Shown: positions 55,326 through 64,000 of the stretch, in pieces | How positions within the stretch are numbered: position 1 is the stretch's first letter | Layout: the number at the start of each line of letters is the position of its first letter | Notes under the pieces: generated by a model | What the model was told of the DNA's origin: nothing | Database searches by the model: none | The model's input: the letters and a program-made list of their open reading frames with translations, nothing else | Assembly (NCBI GenBank): GCA_039583875.1 | Contig: CM077147.1 | Location: forward strand, 162,563,866 to 162,627,865 | Reading direction: 5' to 3' | Source: Platanthera guangdongensis | Lineage: Eukaryota; Streptophyta; Magnoliopsida; Asparagales; Orchidaceae | DNA: 64,000 nt | Made by a program: the position numbers and the translations under genes

Positions 55326-55463
55326 TTCTGTAAGTTGACAATTATTCTGATTTATGATCTGTCTGAGTTATATCTGTGATTCTGCAATGTTGTTGTTTGT
55401 TATACTGTTGCTTTGTATGTTGTTTTTAAGTTCTCCAATTTCTGTAAATAGTAATCATAACCC

Positions 55464-55477
55464 AAATAGGGGGAGAT
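55464..55477 (+). promoter_or_regulatory. Element B polypurine tract
   Basis: AAATAGGGGGAGAT directly abuts the 3' LTR. Confidence 0.9.
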
Positions 55478-57059
55478 TGTTGGAACACCCTATTACTAAT
55501 TTGGGTCAGGATCACTATTTCTTTAGGAAACCTGTTTTTGACCTCTTTGTATAGATCTAAAGGTCAATTAGAATTGAGTCTAAGGGTTAGTAGTTAGGTT
55601 TGGAAGCTGCCCTCAAGACCAAGGTTTTTCAGTTTGGAGACTAAGTCATTTCGTCGAGCTCAGTACGACGAATCGTCGAACTCCAATCGACGATCGTTGA
55701 GCTCACTTCGACGAATCGTCGAACTCCAATCGACGATCGTTGAGCTCAACTTCAACAAATCGTCGAACTCCATTCGACGATCTTCGAGCTCAGTTCGACG
55801 ATCTTGACTCCAGTATTGATTCTCTATCTCTGAGCTCAGTTCGACGATAGTTGAGCTCAGATCGACGATCTCTGTTGCTGACTTAGTTCAAATCGCTGAG
55901 CTCAGTTCGACGATAGTGGAGCTCAGTTCGACGTTTTTCTGAAGAGTTAAATGATTTCCAAGATTCAAATTCAGACAGTTAAGGAGTTATTCTCAGCAAT
56001 TAATTCGGAAGATTTTATAGCCGTTTTCATTTATTCTGGAACAAGTTTCAAGGAATTATCAAGGAATGTTTCATTGGACTTTCCCCCAGAAGACAAAGGC
56101 AATTAAGGAAGTCATCTATGACAGGCCAACGGTTATCTTGACAAAGGATCATTTCTATTCAGAACAAAGGAATAAAAGATAAGATTTTTGAATTCCTGAC
56201 AAGAAGAGAGTGCACAAGAAGAAGAAGAACAAAAAATATTCTCTGCAACAACTCTTCTCTGGAACAACATCTTTCTCAACAACAATCACTCAAGAGAAAA
56301 AGAAAAAGAGCTGTAGACATCCTCTGTCTAAAAGGATTCACACAAGAACACCATCACAAAAAGGAGATCAACAAATCTGAAATCTTCAGATCTCTTTTGA
56401 TTCAAGTGTTCAAGGCCATCATCATTCAAGACTCCAGACACCTCACATTTCAGCTGTTGCTGAAATCATCTATTGCTGGAGATCAATTTCTGAAGGTCTA
56501 TCACCCTACAGCAAAGCTTCATTTCCTGAACAACTACAGATCTCAGGGGGAGCTTTGACATCATCATATCCACATAGTCTTCTCAGCTGCTTTGAGAAAG
56601 AGAAGACTTCCATCACTCTCTCATCCCCACCTCTGTAAAGGGTTTTTCAAACTCCCTTCAAAAGTTTGTGTGTGGTTTTTGAGCACCTTATCAAAAGCTC
56701 ATTGGTGGCAAGACACCTGATCAAAAAATCTGGTTTGTTTTTGAGCACCTTATCAAAAGCTCATTGGTGCCCAGGACACCTGATCAACTCATCCTGCAGT
56801 GGATTCCTACCTAGGGTGGTAGAAGAGTGGATGTACCCAAGTTTAGGGGAACCACTATATCTCCTTGTGTCTTCTGGTTGCTTGTCTTTATTTTTGTTTC
56901 TGCTGTGATTGTTTTGTGATTAGATAGTTTCTGTGATTAGATTTACTATTTGCTTCCCTGTTCACTCAGATTACAACAACTGTTGTAAAAAGTTTTTAAG
57001 CACCATACTCTATTCATCCCCCCCCCTCTAGAGTATATCAGATCTAGCTCGCACTTTCA
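55478..57059 (+). repeat. Element B 3' LTR
   Basis: 1582 bp, TGTTGGAACACCC to GCACTTTCA. It is nearly identical to 44911-46494, with scattered substitutions and a few 1-bp indels. The TCGTCGA/TCGACGA array lies at 55651-55935. GACCA follows at 57060. Confidence 0.95.
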
Positions 57060-58126
57060 GACCACTTACGTGATGAGGTGCAAGCTTATATGCCTCGCAG
57101 TCTGGACCATGTCACCAGCTTGGCCAGCATTCAGCAGGAGCGCTTCAACAGACAACGAACCCGCACCACGGGAGGCCCATGACTACACCCGCGTCTGTCG
57201 GACGAGAGCTACTGGCGGTCGGCAAGCCAACTGTGACACGATTATCATGGGCTGAACTACGGGCGAGGAAGGAGAAAGGTCTATGCTTCAACTGCGATGC
57301 AAAGATTGTACCAGGTCATAAAAGCCAGAAGATACAGGTTTACATGCTACATGAGGATGTGGAGGACGAGCTTTCCCCCGAGTCAGAATTGGAGGGGGAC
57401 TTGGACTTGGCAGAGTTTGGGGTATCCATACAGGCGATGGAAGGATGCAGTGCGCCGCTCCCTATGCGAGTCGCAGGAAAGATTAATCAGGAGAAGGTGA
57501 CGATTTTAGTGGATAGCGGGAGTACCCACAACTTCATTCATCCTGAGGTCAAACAACAAGTAGGACACGTGATTGATAAGGGAGCCGCTTTTCCTGTCAT
57601 GGCGGCCGATGGAAGCAAACTTCAATGCGGGGGTGTTCTGAAGGGGGTGGAGCTACGGATACATGGGTACTCAGGGAGCACAGACGTCTATCTTCTTCCT
57701 ATCAGGGGCTCCGACATGGTGCTTGGGGTTCAGTGGTTACGTCAACTGAGGCGGGTTACATTTGACTGGGATCAGATGACGATGGAGTTATTGCAGCAAG
57801 GGAAACAGTACTGTCTGGGGGGCCTAAAATTTTCCCCGATGAAGGAAGTTTCCCTTCGGAGTTTGGAGCAACTAGAAAGTCAGGGCAGCACGATGGCAGT
57901 GGTTATGAAGGTCACACCGGCACTCACCGCTCCTCCAGTTGTACCAGTTCAGTTGCAGGCATTGTTGGCCCAGTATGCCGATATACTTCCGACACCCTGC
58001 ACTCTTCCACCGCAGCGATTCAAAGATCATCAGATCCAGGTCAAGACGGGCGCCGAACCCATCAACATCCGACCGTACCGCTACCCGTACGTCCAGAAGA
58101 CTGAGATAGAGCGCAGCATTCGGTAA
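57060..58126 (+). pseudogene. Element C gag 3' part and protease
   Basis: It resumes gag after Element B with DHLRDEVQAYMPRSLDHV and SIQQERFNRQRTRT. A frameshift leads to the frame 57179-58126. The zinc-knuckle region reads CFNCDAKIVPGHKS, with serine where the last cysteine is expected. The retropepsin site is ILVDSGSTHNFI (about 57500-57535), with GSDMVLGVQWLRQL after it. The frame runs into the start of RT (INIRPYRYPYVQKTEIER) and stops at 58124. Confidence 0.88.
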
Positions 58127-60738
58127 ATGCTTACCGCCGGTATAATCCGCCCCAGTACTAGCTCTTTTCGTATCCCATCATCCTGGTCAAAAAAAAGGAC
58201 GGGTCGTGGCAGTTCTGTGTGGACTACCGAGGTCTGAACAGCTCCAGTATCAAGGATATGTTTCTCATTCCTCTGATCGAGGAATTGTTGGACGAATTGC
58301 ATGGCGCTCGTCTCTTTACCAAGCTCGACCTTCGATCAAGCTACCATCAGATTCGGATGCAGGAGGCAGACATACACAAGACAGCTTTCCGTACGGATGA
58401 TGGGCACTACGAGTTCCTGTTGATGCCTTTTGGGTTCACCAACGCTCCGTCCACGTTCCAAACTGTCATGAACGAGATCTTTCTTCCTCTACTCCGTTGA
58501 TCAGTGCTGATTTTTTTATGATATTCTCATTTACAGTACCAGTTGGGAGGAGCACGTGGTCCATGTCGAGCATTTTTCACATCCTCCGCCAACACCAGTT
58601 ATACGCCAAGCATTCTAAGTGTTCGTTCGGGCAAGCAGAGGTGGAGTACCTGATACATTTGGTCTCCGCTAGCGGTGTCAAGGCGGATCCCAAGAAGATC
58701 GAGAGCATGCTTTCATGGCCTCACCCTCATACGGTTCGAGCATTACGCGCCTTCCTGGGCCTCACCGGTTATTACAGTCGATTTGTCAAGGATTATGGCA
58801 AGATCGCTCGTTCACTGACTCAATTATTACAGAAGGAAACCTTCCATTGGTCGGAGGAGGCGGACGTAGCATTCCAGGCCCTTAATGGGGCCATGACGAC
58901 CACTCTGGTTCTCACCCTTCCCGACTTCAATAACAAGTTTGTGCTCGAAACCGATGCCTCCGGAGTGGGCATCGGCGCGGTGTTGATGCAGGAGGGCCGG
59001 CCTCTGGGTTTCTACATCAAGGCGTTAGCACCTCACACCCTGGGGCTTTCCTCTTATGAGAAGGAGATGTTGGCGATCATTCATGCAGTGGACATGTGGC
59101 GGTCATACTTGTTGGGGAGAGATTTCACAATCCGTACTGACCATCAGAGCTTGAAGCATCTCTTGGACCAGCGCGTCTCCTCTCCGCTTCAGCAGAAGTG
59201 GGTGACTAAATTGTTGGGCTATGATTATGAGATTCTTTACCGGCATGGCAAGGAGAACGTGGTTGTCGACGCCTTATCCTGCTTACCGGAGAGCTCCATC
59301 GGCCAACTTTCGGGCCCCCTACTCGAATCTCTCGATGATATTCAGGAGGAGATAATGCGAGACCCCGCACTTCGAATCATTGTGGAGTCCCTTCGTCAGG
59401 GGCAGCCCACTACACCGGGCTACCAACTGCTCACAGTCCGCCTGGAAATTGGTTATGATGCACAAGTTTCACTCTTCCCCAACAGGTGGTCATGCGGGAA
59501 TGTTTCGGACTCTTCAGTGAGCGTGGGCGAACGTGTTTTGGACGGGGTTACGGCGTGATATCCAGCAGTTTGTGCGACAGTGCGAGATATGCCAGCGACA
59601 GAAATATGAGACAATTTCTCCGACTGGCTTGCTTACCCCTCTGGAGATACCGCACCTCATCTGGGAGACAGTGTCCATGGATTTCATCGATGGGTTACCC
59701 AAGTCTCAGGGCAAGACAGTTATATTGGTCGTGGTCGACAAGCTCTCGAAATATGGTCATTTTCTGGCATTGAACCACCTGTACATCGGCGAATCCGTCG
59801 CCGCGCTCTTTGTTTGAGAAATTGTCCGTCTCCATGGCATACCGCGTACTATCATTTCCGATCGGGATCCGACATTCGTGGGCAAATTCTGGCGGGAGCT
59901 CTTTCGATTACAGGGGGCTTGCATGCGCTTCAGCACGACAAATCACCCCCAGACAGATGGACAGACCGAGGTTCTCAATCGGGGGGTGGAAACATACCTC
60001 TGTTGCTTCGTGATGGACGAGTCGTGGATATGGACCAGTTGGCTGTATGGGGCCGAGTATTGCTACAACACTTCCTACCACTCCGCCAGCAAGATGACCC
60101 CATTCGAGGTCGCTTATGGTCGTCCTCCTCCCTCCTTGAGCAGCTACGAACCGGGTAGCACAACAGTTCTGGCTGTGGATCGGGCACTCAGAGGCCGGGA
60201 CCGTACTATCGCCACTCTGCGGAAGAACCTTTGTACCGCACAAGATCGCAAGAAGGCCCAGGCCGACAAGCATCGCAAGGAACGGGAGTTCTCCGTTGGC
60301 GATGAAGTCTTCCTCAAGCTCCGCCCTCACCGGCAGGTGTCCGTGACCCACCAGACGAACCAAAAACCGGCTCCTCGTTACTACGGGCCCTTTCGTATCA
60401 TCCGTCGTGTGGGTCCGGTCGCTTACACCTTGGCCCTCCCAGAGGGCTCGCGCATTCATCAGACGTTCCACGTCTCCCAACTTAAACAGAAGCTCGGCGA
60501 CACAATTCAGGCCAGCACAGTCCTTCCAGAAGCCACAGTCACGGGCGAACTGTGTCCGCTACCCGAGGAGATCTTGATGCTCAAATGGAAACGTCGGGGT
60601 ATCGATTACCGTCCTGAGCTCCTTGTCAAATGGAAACACTTGTCAGCAACACACAATACTTGAGTTGATCTGTTGGAATTCAGGGAGCTCTACCCAGACT
60701 ACAACCTTGAGGACAAGCTTGTTCTTGATGGGGAGGAG
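58127..60738 (+). pseudogene. pol: Element C pol: RT, RNase H, integrase, chromodomain (broken)
   Basis: RT (58219-58500) has [16 protein letters not shown] and [15 protein letters not shown]. The catalytic YxDD block near 58510 reads FFYDILIYS with a stop, so one aspartate is lost. RNase H (about 58900-59290) has LETDASGVGIGAVL and IRTDHQSLKHLL. Integrase has the HHCC zinc region (CEICQRQK, 59580), VSMDFIDGLPKS and, after a frameshift, HPQTDGQTEVLNRG. GPFRIIRRVGPVAYTL is the C-terminal part. A chromodomain (ILMLKWKRRGIDYRPELLVK, 60570-60735) is interrupted by TGA at 60661, where tryptophan is expected. Confidence 0.92.
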
Positions 60739-60740
60739 AA
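60728..60740 (+). promoter_or_regulatory. Element C polypurine tract
   Basis: ATGGGGAGGAGAA directly before the 3' LTR. Confidence 0.8.
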
Positions 60741-61057
60741 TGTTACGCCCTCGAACATGACTCAGTTCTTTGGGCGTACATACACTCGCAGACGGAAGAC
60801 GACGACAGGTTGCAACGGAGCTGAACCATCTGGTTCAGCCCCCACTCTCTAAAGTTGGCGGATTGGGATTGAACCCACCCGGTTCAGCCCCGTGGGAGGG
60901 GCCGGTCGGCCCCTTTTGGGCCCGGGTATATTTATACCCGGGGGTTCTCTCTTTTGAGGGCATTGAAGAATATCCAAGGTATTTCTCTCCTTCTTCTCAA
61001 ACCCTAATTGCTCTTTAGTTCTCTCTTAGTCTCTTTCTCTCTAGTTCTCTCCTAACA
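60741..61057 (+). repeat. Element C 3' LTR
   Basis: 317 bp, equal in length to 43512-43828, with about 30 differences by eye. It ends CCTAACA and is followed by ATTAT. Confidence 0.93.
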
Positions 61058-62163
61058 ATTATCTTTATGAGGACTATGAGGGTCCAGCAACTACATCTCA
61101 GAAAGTTGTTGAGGCTGAGCCAGAAGCCCCAACTTCCCAACCTGCTGAAAAATCAAGCTGCTTTCTGGCTCAGCTGCAAAAAATGATGGATGCTCAAAGA
61201 AAGAGCATAAAAGCTTTTGTGGAAAAGATTGTTCATGGACTAAGAACAAAGAGGATTTCAGAAGTAGAGAGGGAAATGCATCACCTCAATACCCAATCCT
61301 TCTGGTTCTTCATGAAAGCTTTGAAGCCTGTGGACTTCACTGAAACTCAAAATGATATGACACATCAAGGTATACAAGCTGTCATAGAAAACAAGGATGT
61401 CACTGGACAGAACCTGCATCAGGCATTCCAGGCAACCAATGCTAGGATGGCTGACAACAGAATGGCTATCATGGAAAGAATGTATGACTGCAACCAGCTA
61501 CTGGATGGACACATATTGCAAACAAAGAATACAGTAGTGGTTGGTGTCAACATGCTGAAAGAAAGGGTTGGTGAAGCACAGGAAGTAATCTGCAACGAGA
61601 CTATTGAAGAAATCAGAAATGGGGAGAGAGACATTAACCATCACTCTGCCCAACATGCCATTTGGACAACAAATACTATTAGAACAGCCTTGAGAATGGA
61701 TCCAATTGATTACACTCCTCAACCTCCCATTCCTGAGACAGACCCAACTGCTGACAATGATTGCCTCCCACCAGAGAACTATGAAGCATCCTGGGGAGGA
61801 TATGATCTCACCCCATCACCAGCAGAGCAAGGTGAGTCATCCTCAAGGAAGAGAAGGTTTGATCAAGTCCAAAAGGAAATTATGGTAGCCAGACAGAGAA
61901 GGAGGCTAAAGATTCAAAACATGTCTGGATATGAGAATTAGAGTAATATTTCAGGCAACATCATTCTCTACACTTGGAATAACTTCGTAAAGCATGGAAT
62001 CGACATCTCCAGGTACTACAACTCAGTAGAATGGAGAAAGCATGAAGATTTGGAACGCAGAAGGAGAATTCACAGGAAGAAGAACCCAAATGGTCCTCCC
62101 CCAAGATATATCCCAAAGCCTCTAGGATATTTTGAGAGGCGGAAGAGGAAAGAGCAACCCTAG
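61058..62163 (+). pseudogene. Element D ORF3, 3' part
   Basis: It continues 42116-43511 after Element C. An open frame runs from the junction to TAG at 61939: a coiled-coil-like stretch (FLAQLQKMMDAQRKSIKAFV), a helical region, a proline-rich part and a basic end (SSRKRRFDQVQ ... ARQRRRLKIQ). The same frame then runs on for 73 codons (SNISGNIILYTWNNF ... NPNGPPPRYIPKPL) until the junction with reversed fragments at about 62160. The TAG there lies in the joined sequence, so the native end is unknown. The internal stop plus extension matches A and B. Confidence 0.75.
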
Positions 62164-63190
62164 AAGAACTAGACCAACCCTTAAAAATCATCTGCATTGG
62201 AGTTGCTTCAATACTTGATCAGTTCATTTGGTGAGCTTAGATCAGCTTCTTTCCTTTGTTCATTGATGATTGATTTTTCCAATCTTTTCTCTATACCTGC
62301 AACACTAGAAGAACTAGACCAACCCTTAAAGATCAGACTTGTCTCATCAAGCACAACATGAATGAACTCTTCTACTACTCTGATCTTTTGGTTAAATATC
62401 ATGTAGGCTCTACTGTGAGAGTTATAACCAACAAAAATCTCCTCATAAGATTTCTCAACAAACTTGATCAGAAAATGCTTCTCATTGTTTAATACATAAC
62501 ACTTGCTTCCAAAAATTTTGTAGTAGACAAAGGTTGGTTTACCGCCCTTCACAGGCTCATAAAGAGTCTTATTGTGAGTCTTGTTGATTAAAGTCCTATT
62601 AATGAACATGGCAAGTTGTGTCGATAGCCTCAGCCCAAAAGTATTCTGGGACTGAGAAGTCACTCAACATGGTTCTAAAAGCTTCAATTAGGGTTTTATT
62701 CATTCTCTCTGCAACTCCATTTTGTTGTGGAGTTCACACAATTTGGTCATAGCACCAGATTAACATTCAGTCTCATGATCACTCCTGATCTTGACAACAG
62801 AACTACCTATCTCATGATCTGAATTTAACAAGGTAGGTTTAGGTTTTACCTCATCGGGATGAAAATCATCATGATCCTCCCTAACATTCAGAACCATTAG
62901 TCGATAGCTCTCTTCCTCTTTTTCAACATCACTATCAGAAGATGATAGTGGGGCCCTGGTGGCTATCTGTGTAACAGCATCAGACATGTATCTGAATTTG
63001 ACAAGGCAGGTTTAGGTTTTACCTCATCAGGATGAGAGTAATCCTGATCCTCCATAACATTTAGAGCCATTAGTCCATAGCTCTCTTCCTCTTCTTCAAT
63101 ATCACTATCAGAAGATGATAGTGGTTCCCTCGCATAAAGGCTCATGTGGTCATCGGCCCTCTCCATTCCAATACTTCTGCTACTCAAACT
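62161..63190 (-). mobile_element. Reversed mosaic of Element D-family fragments
   Basis: On the minus strand from 63165: the acidic gag stretch (PLSSSDSDIEEEEESYGLMA) is followed by a second copy of it (62945-62775, PLSSSDSDVEKEEESYRLMV). A jump at EIG/IGSS leads into the integrase (VKIRSDHETE, 62790-62760) and then the integrase end and linker (FINRTLINKT, KFVEKSYEEIFVGYNSHSRA) down to about 62190. 25 bp at 62161-62185 repeat 62306-62330. Thus gag and integrase are joined with the middle deleted. It has 37085-39260 of D as its closest relative in the window. Confidence 0.85.
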
Positions 63191-64000
63191 ACCCTGGTCT
63201 TGATCGGCTTCCCTCTGACAATTTTTATTTGGAGGAACTAGATGTTTTGTGTCATCCCATACACACTCAGATTTCTTCTCCTATTCTTACATTCGCCGCA
63301 GTTGGTTCTCCCATCACCCAGCTTGCCTCTACAACTTCCTCTGAGTGGATTATTGACTCCAGGGAGACATATCACATGACATGAATATCGACAGGTTTTC
63401 CCTCTCACACCCCTCCCCCCCCCCCCCCCCACTCTTAGGGCGTGATAAGGTTGTCACCGCCAATGGCTCACTCCACCAATTGTTGGCAAGGGGACCATCA
63501 TCTGTCCCACTATCATACCCCTTACATTGGTATTGAATGTTCCTGCTTTCCTCGCAATCTATTATTTATTAGTCTTTTGACTACATTCCTAAATTGTTCT
63601 ATCACTTTCACTCATGATGGTTGTGTTTTTTAGGATTTGACAATGAAGCAGTATATTAGCATTGGTAGGAACTGCGGGTGTGGGGGAGGGAGAGGGGGGT
63701 ACATCTTGGACCCTCCACCAGCTCAAGCTCCCTCTAGCTCTCTCCAATCCTCCTCGTCCCTCTCCTACGGATGTGTCGATGATATCAACGCCTTGGGCAT
63801 CCCTCAACCAATTATGTCCTCAAGTTATTTTATATGTTTTTAAGCTCTTTGAGCTGTTTTGTCTGTAATGAATGTGAACTTTCTAAGTATGCACGACATA
63901 GTCCGAATCATTTTTCTTCTCCATGTATGATTATTTTTGATGTTATTCATATTGATGTTTTGGAACCATGCTCTATTGTTTCTCTCTCTGGTTACTGATG
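63115..64000 (+). pseudogene. Copia fragment of the E type: gag end, protease, GAG-pre-integrase
   Basis: It begins VPSHKGSCGHRPSP, matching the end of E gag at 33616-33710. It goes on through SPITQLASTTSSEWIIDSRE and TYHMT, a decayed copia protease active site in which E replaces glycine-alanine of the usual DSGA. It continues with VTANGSLHQLLARG, QYISIGRNC, and near 63850-63970 the pre-integrase zinc region with SCFVCNECELSKYARHSPNHF and IIFDVIHIDVLEPCSI. It runs off the window edge. It may be the other half of E or another copy; a roughly 120-bp overlap with 33616-33790 leaves this open. Confidence 0.75.
63415..63431. repeat. Poly-C tract
   Basis: A run of 16 or so C within the copia fragment, breaking the reading frame between the protease site and its continuation. 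Slippage or a sequencing artefact is possible. Confidence 0.6.

Larger units (their letters stand above)
44911..57059 (+). mobile_element. Element B: young Sirevirus-like Ty1/copia retrotransposon
   Basis: 12.1 kb with LTRs 44911-46494 and 55478-57059, flanked by GACCA (44906-44910 and 57060-57064). It inserted in Element C's gag. Order: LTR, primer site, gag, pol, ORF3, polypurine tract, LTR. By eye the two 1.58-kb LTRs differ at roughly 25-30 sites, the most recent insertion that can be dated here. Coding regions are nearly complete but hold stops in gag (2) and pol (3) and two frameshifts in ORF3, so it is not autonomous as it stands. It shares layout and motif arrays with Element A. Confidence 0.95.
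43512..61057 (+). mobile_element. Element C: Reina-like chromovirus (Ty3/gypsy), host of Element B
   Basis: LTRs of 317 bp (43512-43828, 60741-61057), TGTTACGCC to CCTAACA, are flanked by ATTAT at 43507-43511 and 61058-61062. Without Element B it is about 5.4 kb. Order: gag, protease, RT, RNase H, integrase, chromodomain. The small size, short LTRs, tRNA-Met primer and C-terminal chromodomain fit the Reina clade. LTRs differ by roughly 9-10% by eye, so it is older than B. Confidence 0.92.
33797..62163 (+). mobile_element. Element D: Sirevirus-like copia retrotransposon, interrupted, 3' end lost
   Basis: It has a 5' LTR (33797-35515), primer site, gag, pol and ORF3, in the same order as Elements A and B. 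It is split by a hAT element (41054-41746) and by Element C (43512-61057, itself holding Element B). No 3' LTR or polypurine tract is present: ORF3 breaks off at about 62160 into reversed fragments of the same family. All ORFs are damaged. Without the insertions about 10 kb remain. Confidence 0.85.

Noticed and set aside
59908..60480. 190-residue minus-strand frame
   Set aside because: Antisense shadow of Element C integrase, whose plus-strand motifs are unmistakable.
1..64000. tRNA, rRNA or other structured RNA genes
   Set aside because: No cloverleaf or rRNA-like sequence was recognised; the tRNA-like matches are 12-18 base primer-binding sites only.

Overview
This window is nuclear DNA from a flowering plant. 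It holds no bacterial-type genes and is mostly transposable elements. The signs are Ty1/copia and Ty3/gypsy LTR retrotransposons primed from initiator-methionine tRNA, hAT elements with 8-bp target duplications, an Au-like SINE, a FAR1/Mutator-type relic and spliced exons. No species can be named from the sequence.

Layout, left to right. (1) 1-1029: minus-strand piece of a Tat-type gypsy LTR. (2) 1182-1914 and 12832-13253: one tandem array of about 150-bp units, split by Element A (1915-12826, TSD CCTCA), an old Sirevirus-like copia element with gag, pol and a third ORF (ORF3). (3) 13254-15120: minus-strand 3' end of a Tat-type element. (4) 15457-16757: FAR1/MULE pseudogene. (5) 18223-19641 and 20519-20912: two hAT elements. 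(6) 23763-30939: three short minus-strand exons that join in one reading frame, taken as the 3' end of a host gene. The roughly 6.5-kb last intron holds a SINE, a small non-autonomous LTR element, a copia 3' fragment and a Tat-type solo LTR inserted in that fragment. A third hAT MITE lies in the preceding intron.

(7) 32196-64000: a deep nest. An old copia element (E; leader and gag at 32196-33790) is followed by a Sirevirus-like element (D, 33797-62163, no 3' LTR found). D carries a hAT element (41054-41746) and, in its ORF3, a Reina-like chromovirus (C, 43512-61057, TSD ATTAT). C's gag is in turn interrupted by the young Sirevirus-like element B (44911-57059, TSD GACCA). The right edge (62161-64000) is a mosaic of reversed D-type fragments followed by a copia protease region of the E type.

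The most striking signal is a short near-palindromic motif built on TCGTCGA...TCGACGA. It is arrayed at four matching places in both A and B: each LTR, the end of gag, and the pol-ORF3 gap. It appears again upstream of the transposase in the hAT element at 18223-19641. D carries an analogous TCGACTGCATCGA array in its LTR. Other shared signals are an in-frame stop followed by a C-terminal extension in ORF3 of all three Sirevirus-like elements, a splice-acceptor-like site just before ORF3 in A and B, and CACG palindrome clusters directly upstream of TATA boxes in three Tat-type LTRs. The elements are mostly decayed. B is the best preserved, with its LTRs differing by under about 2% by eye, but it still has several stops and two frameshifts.
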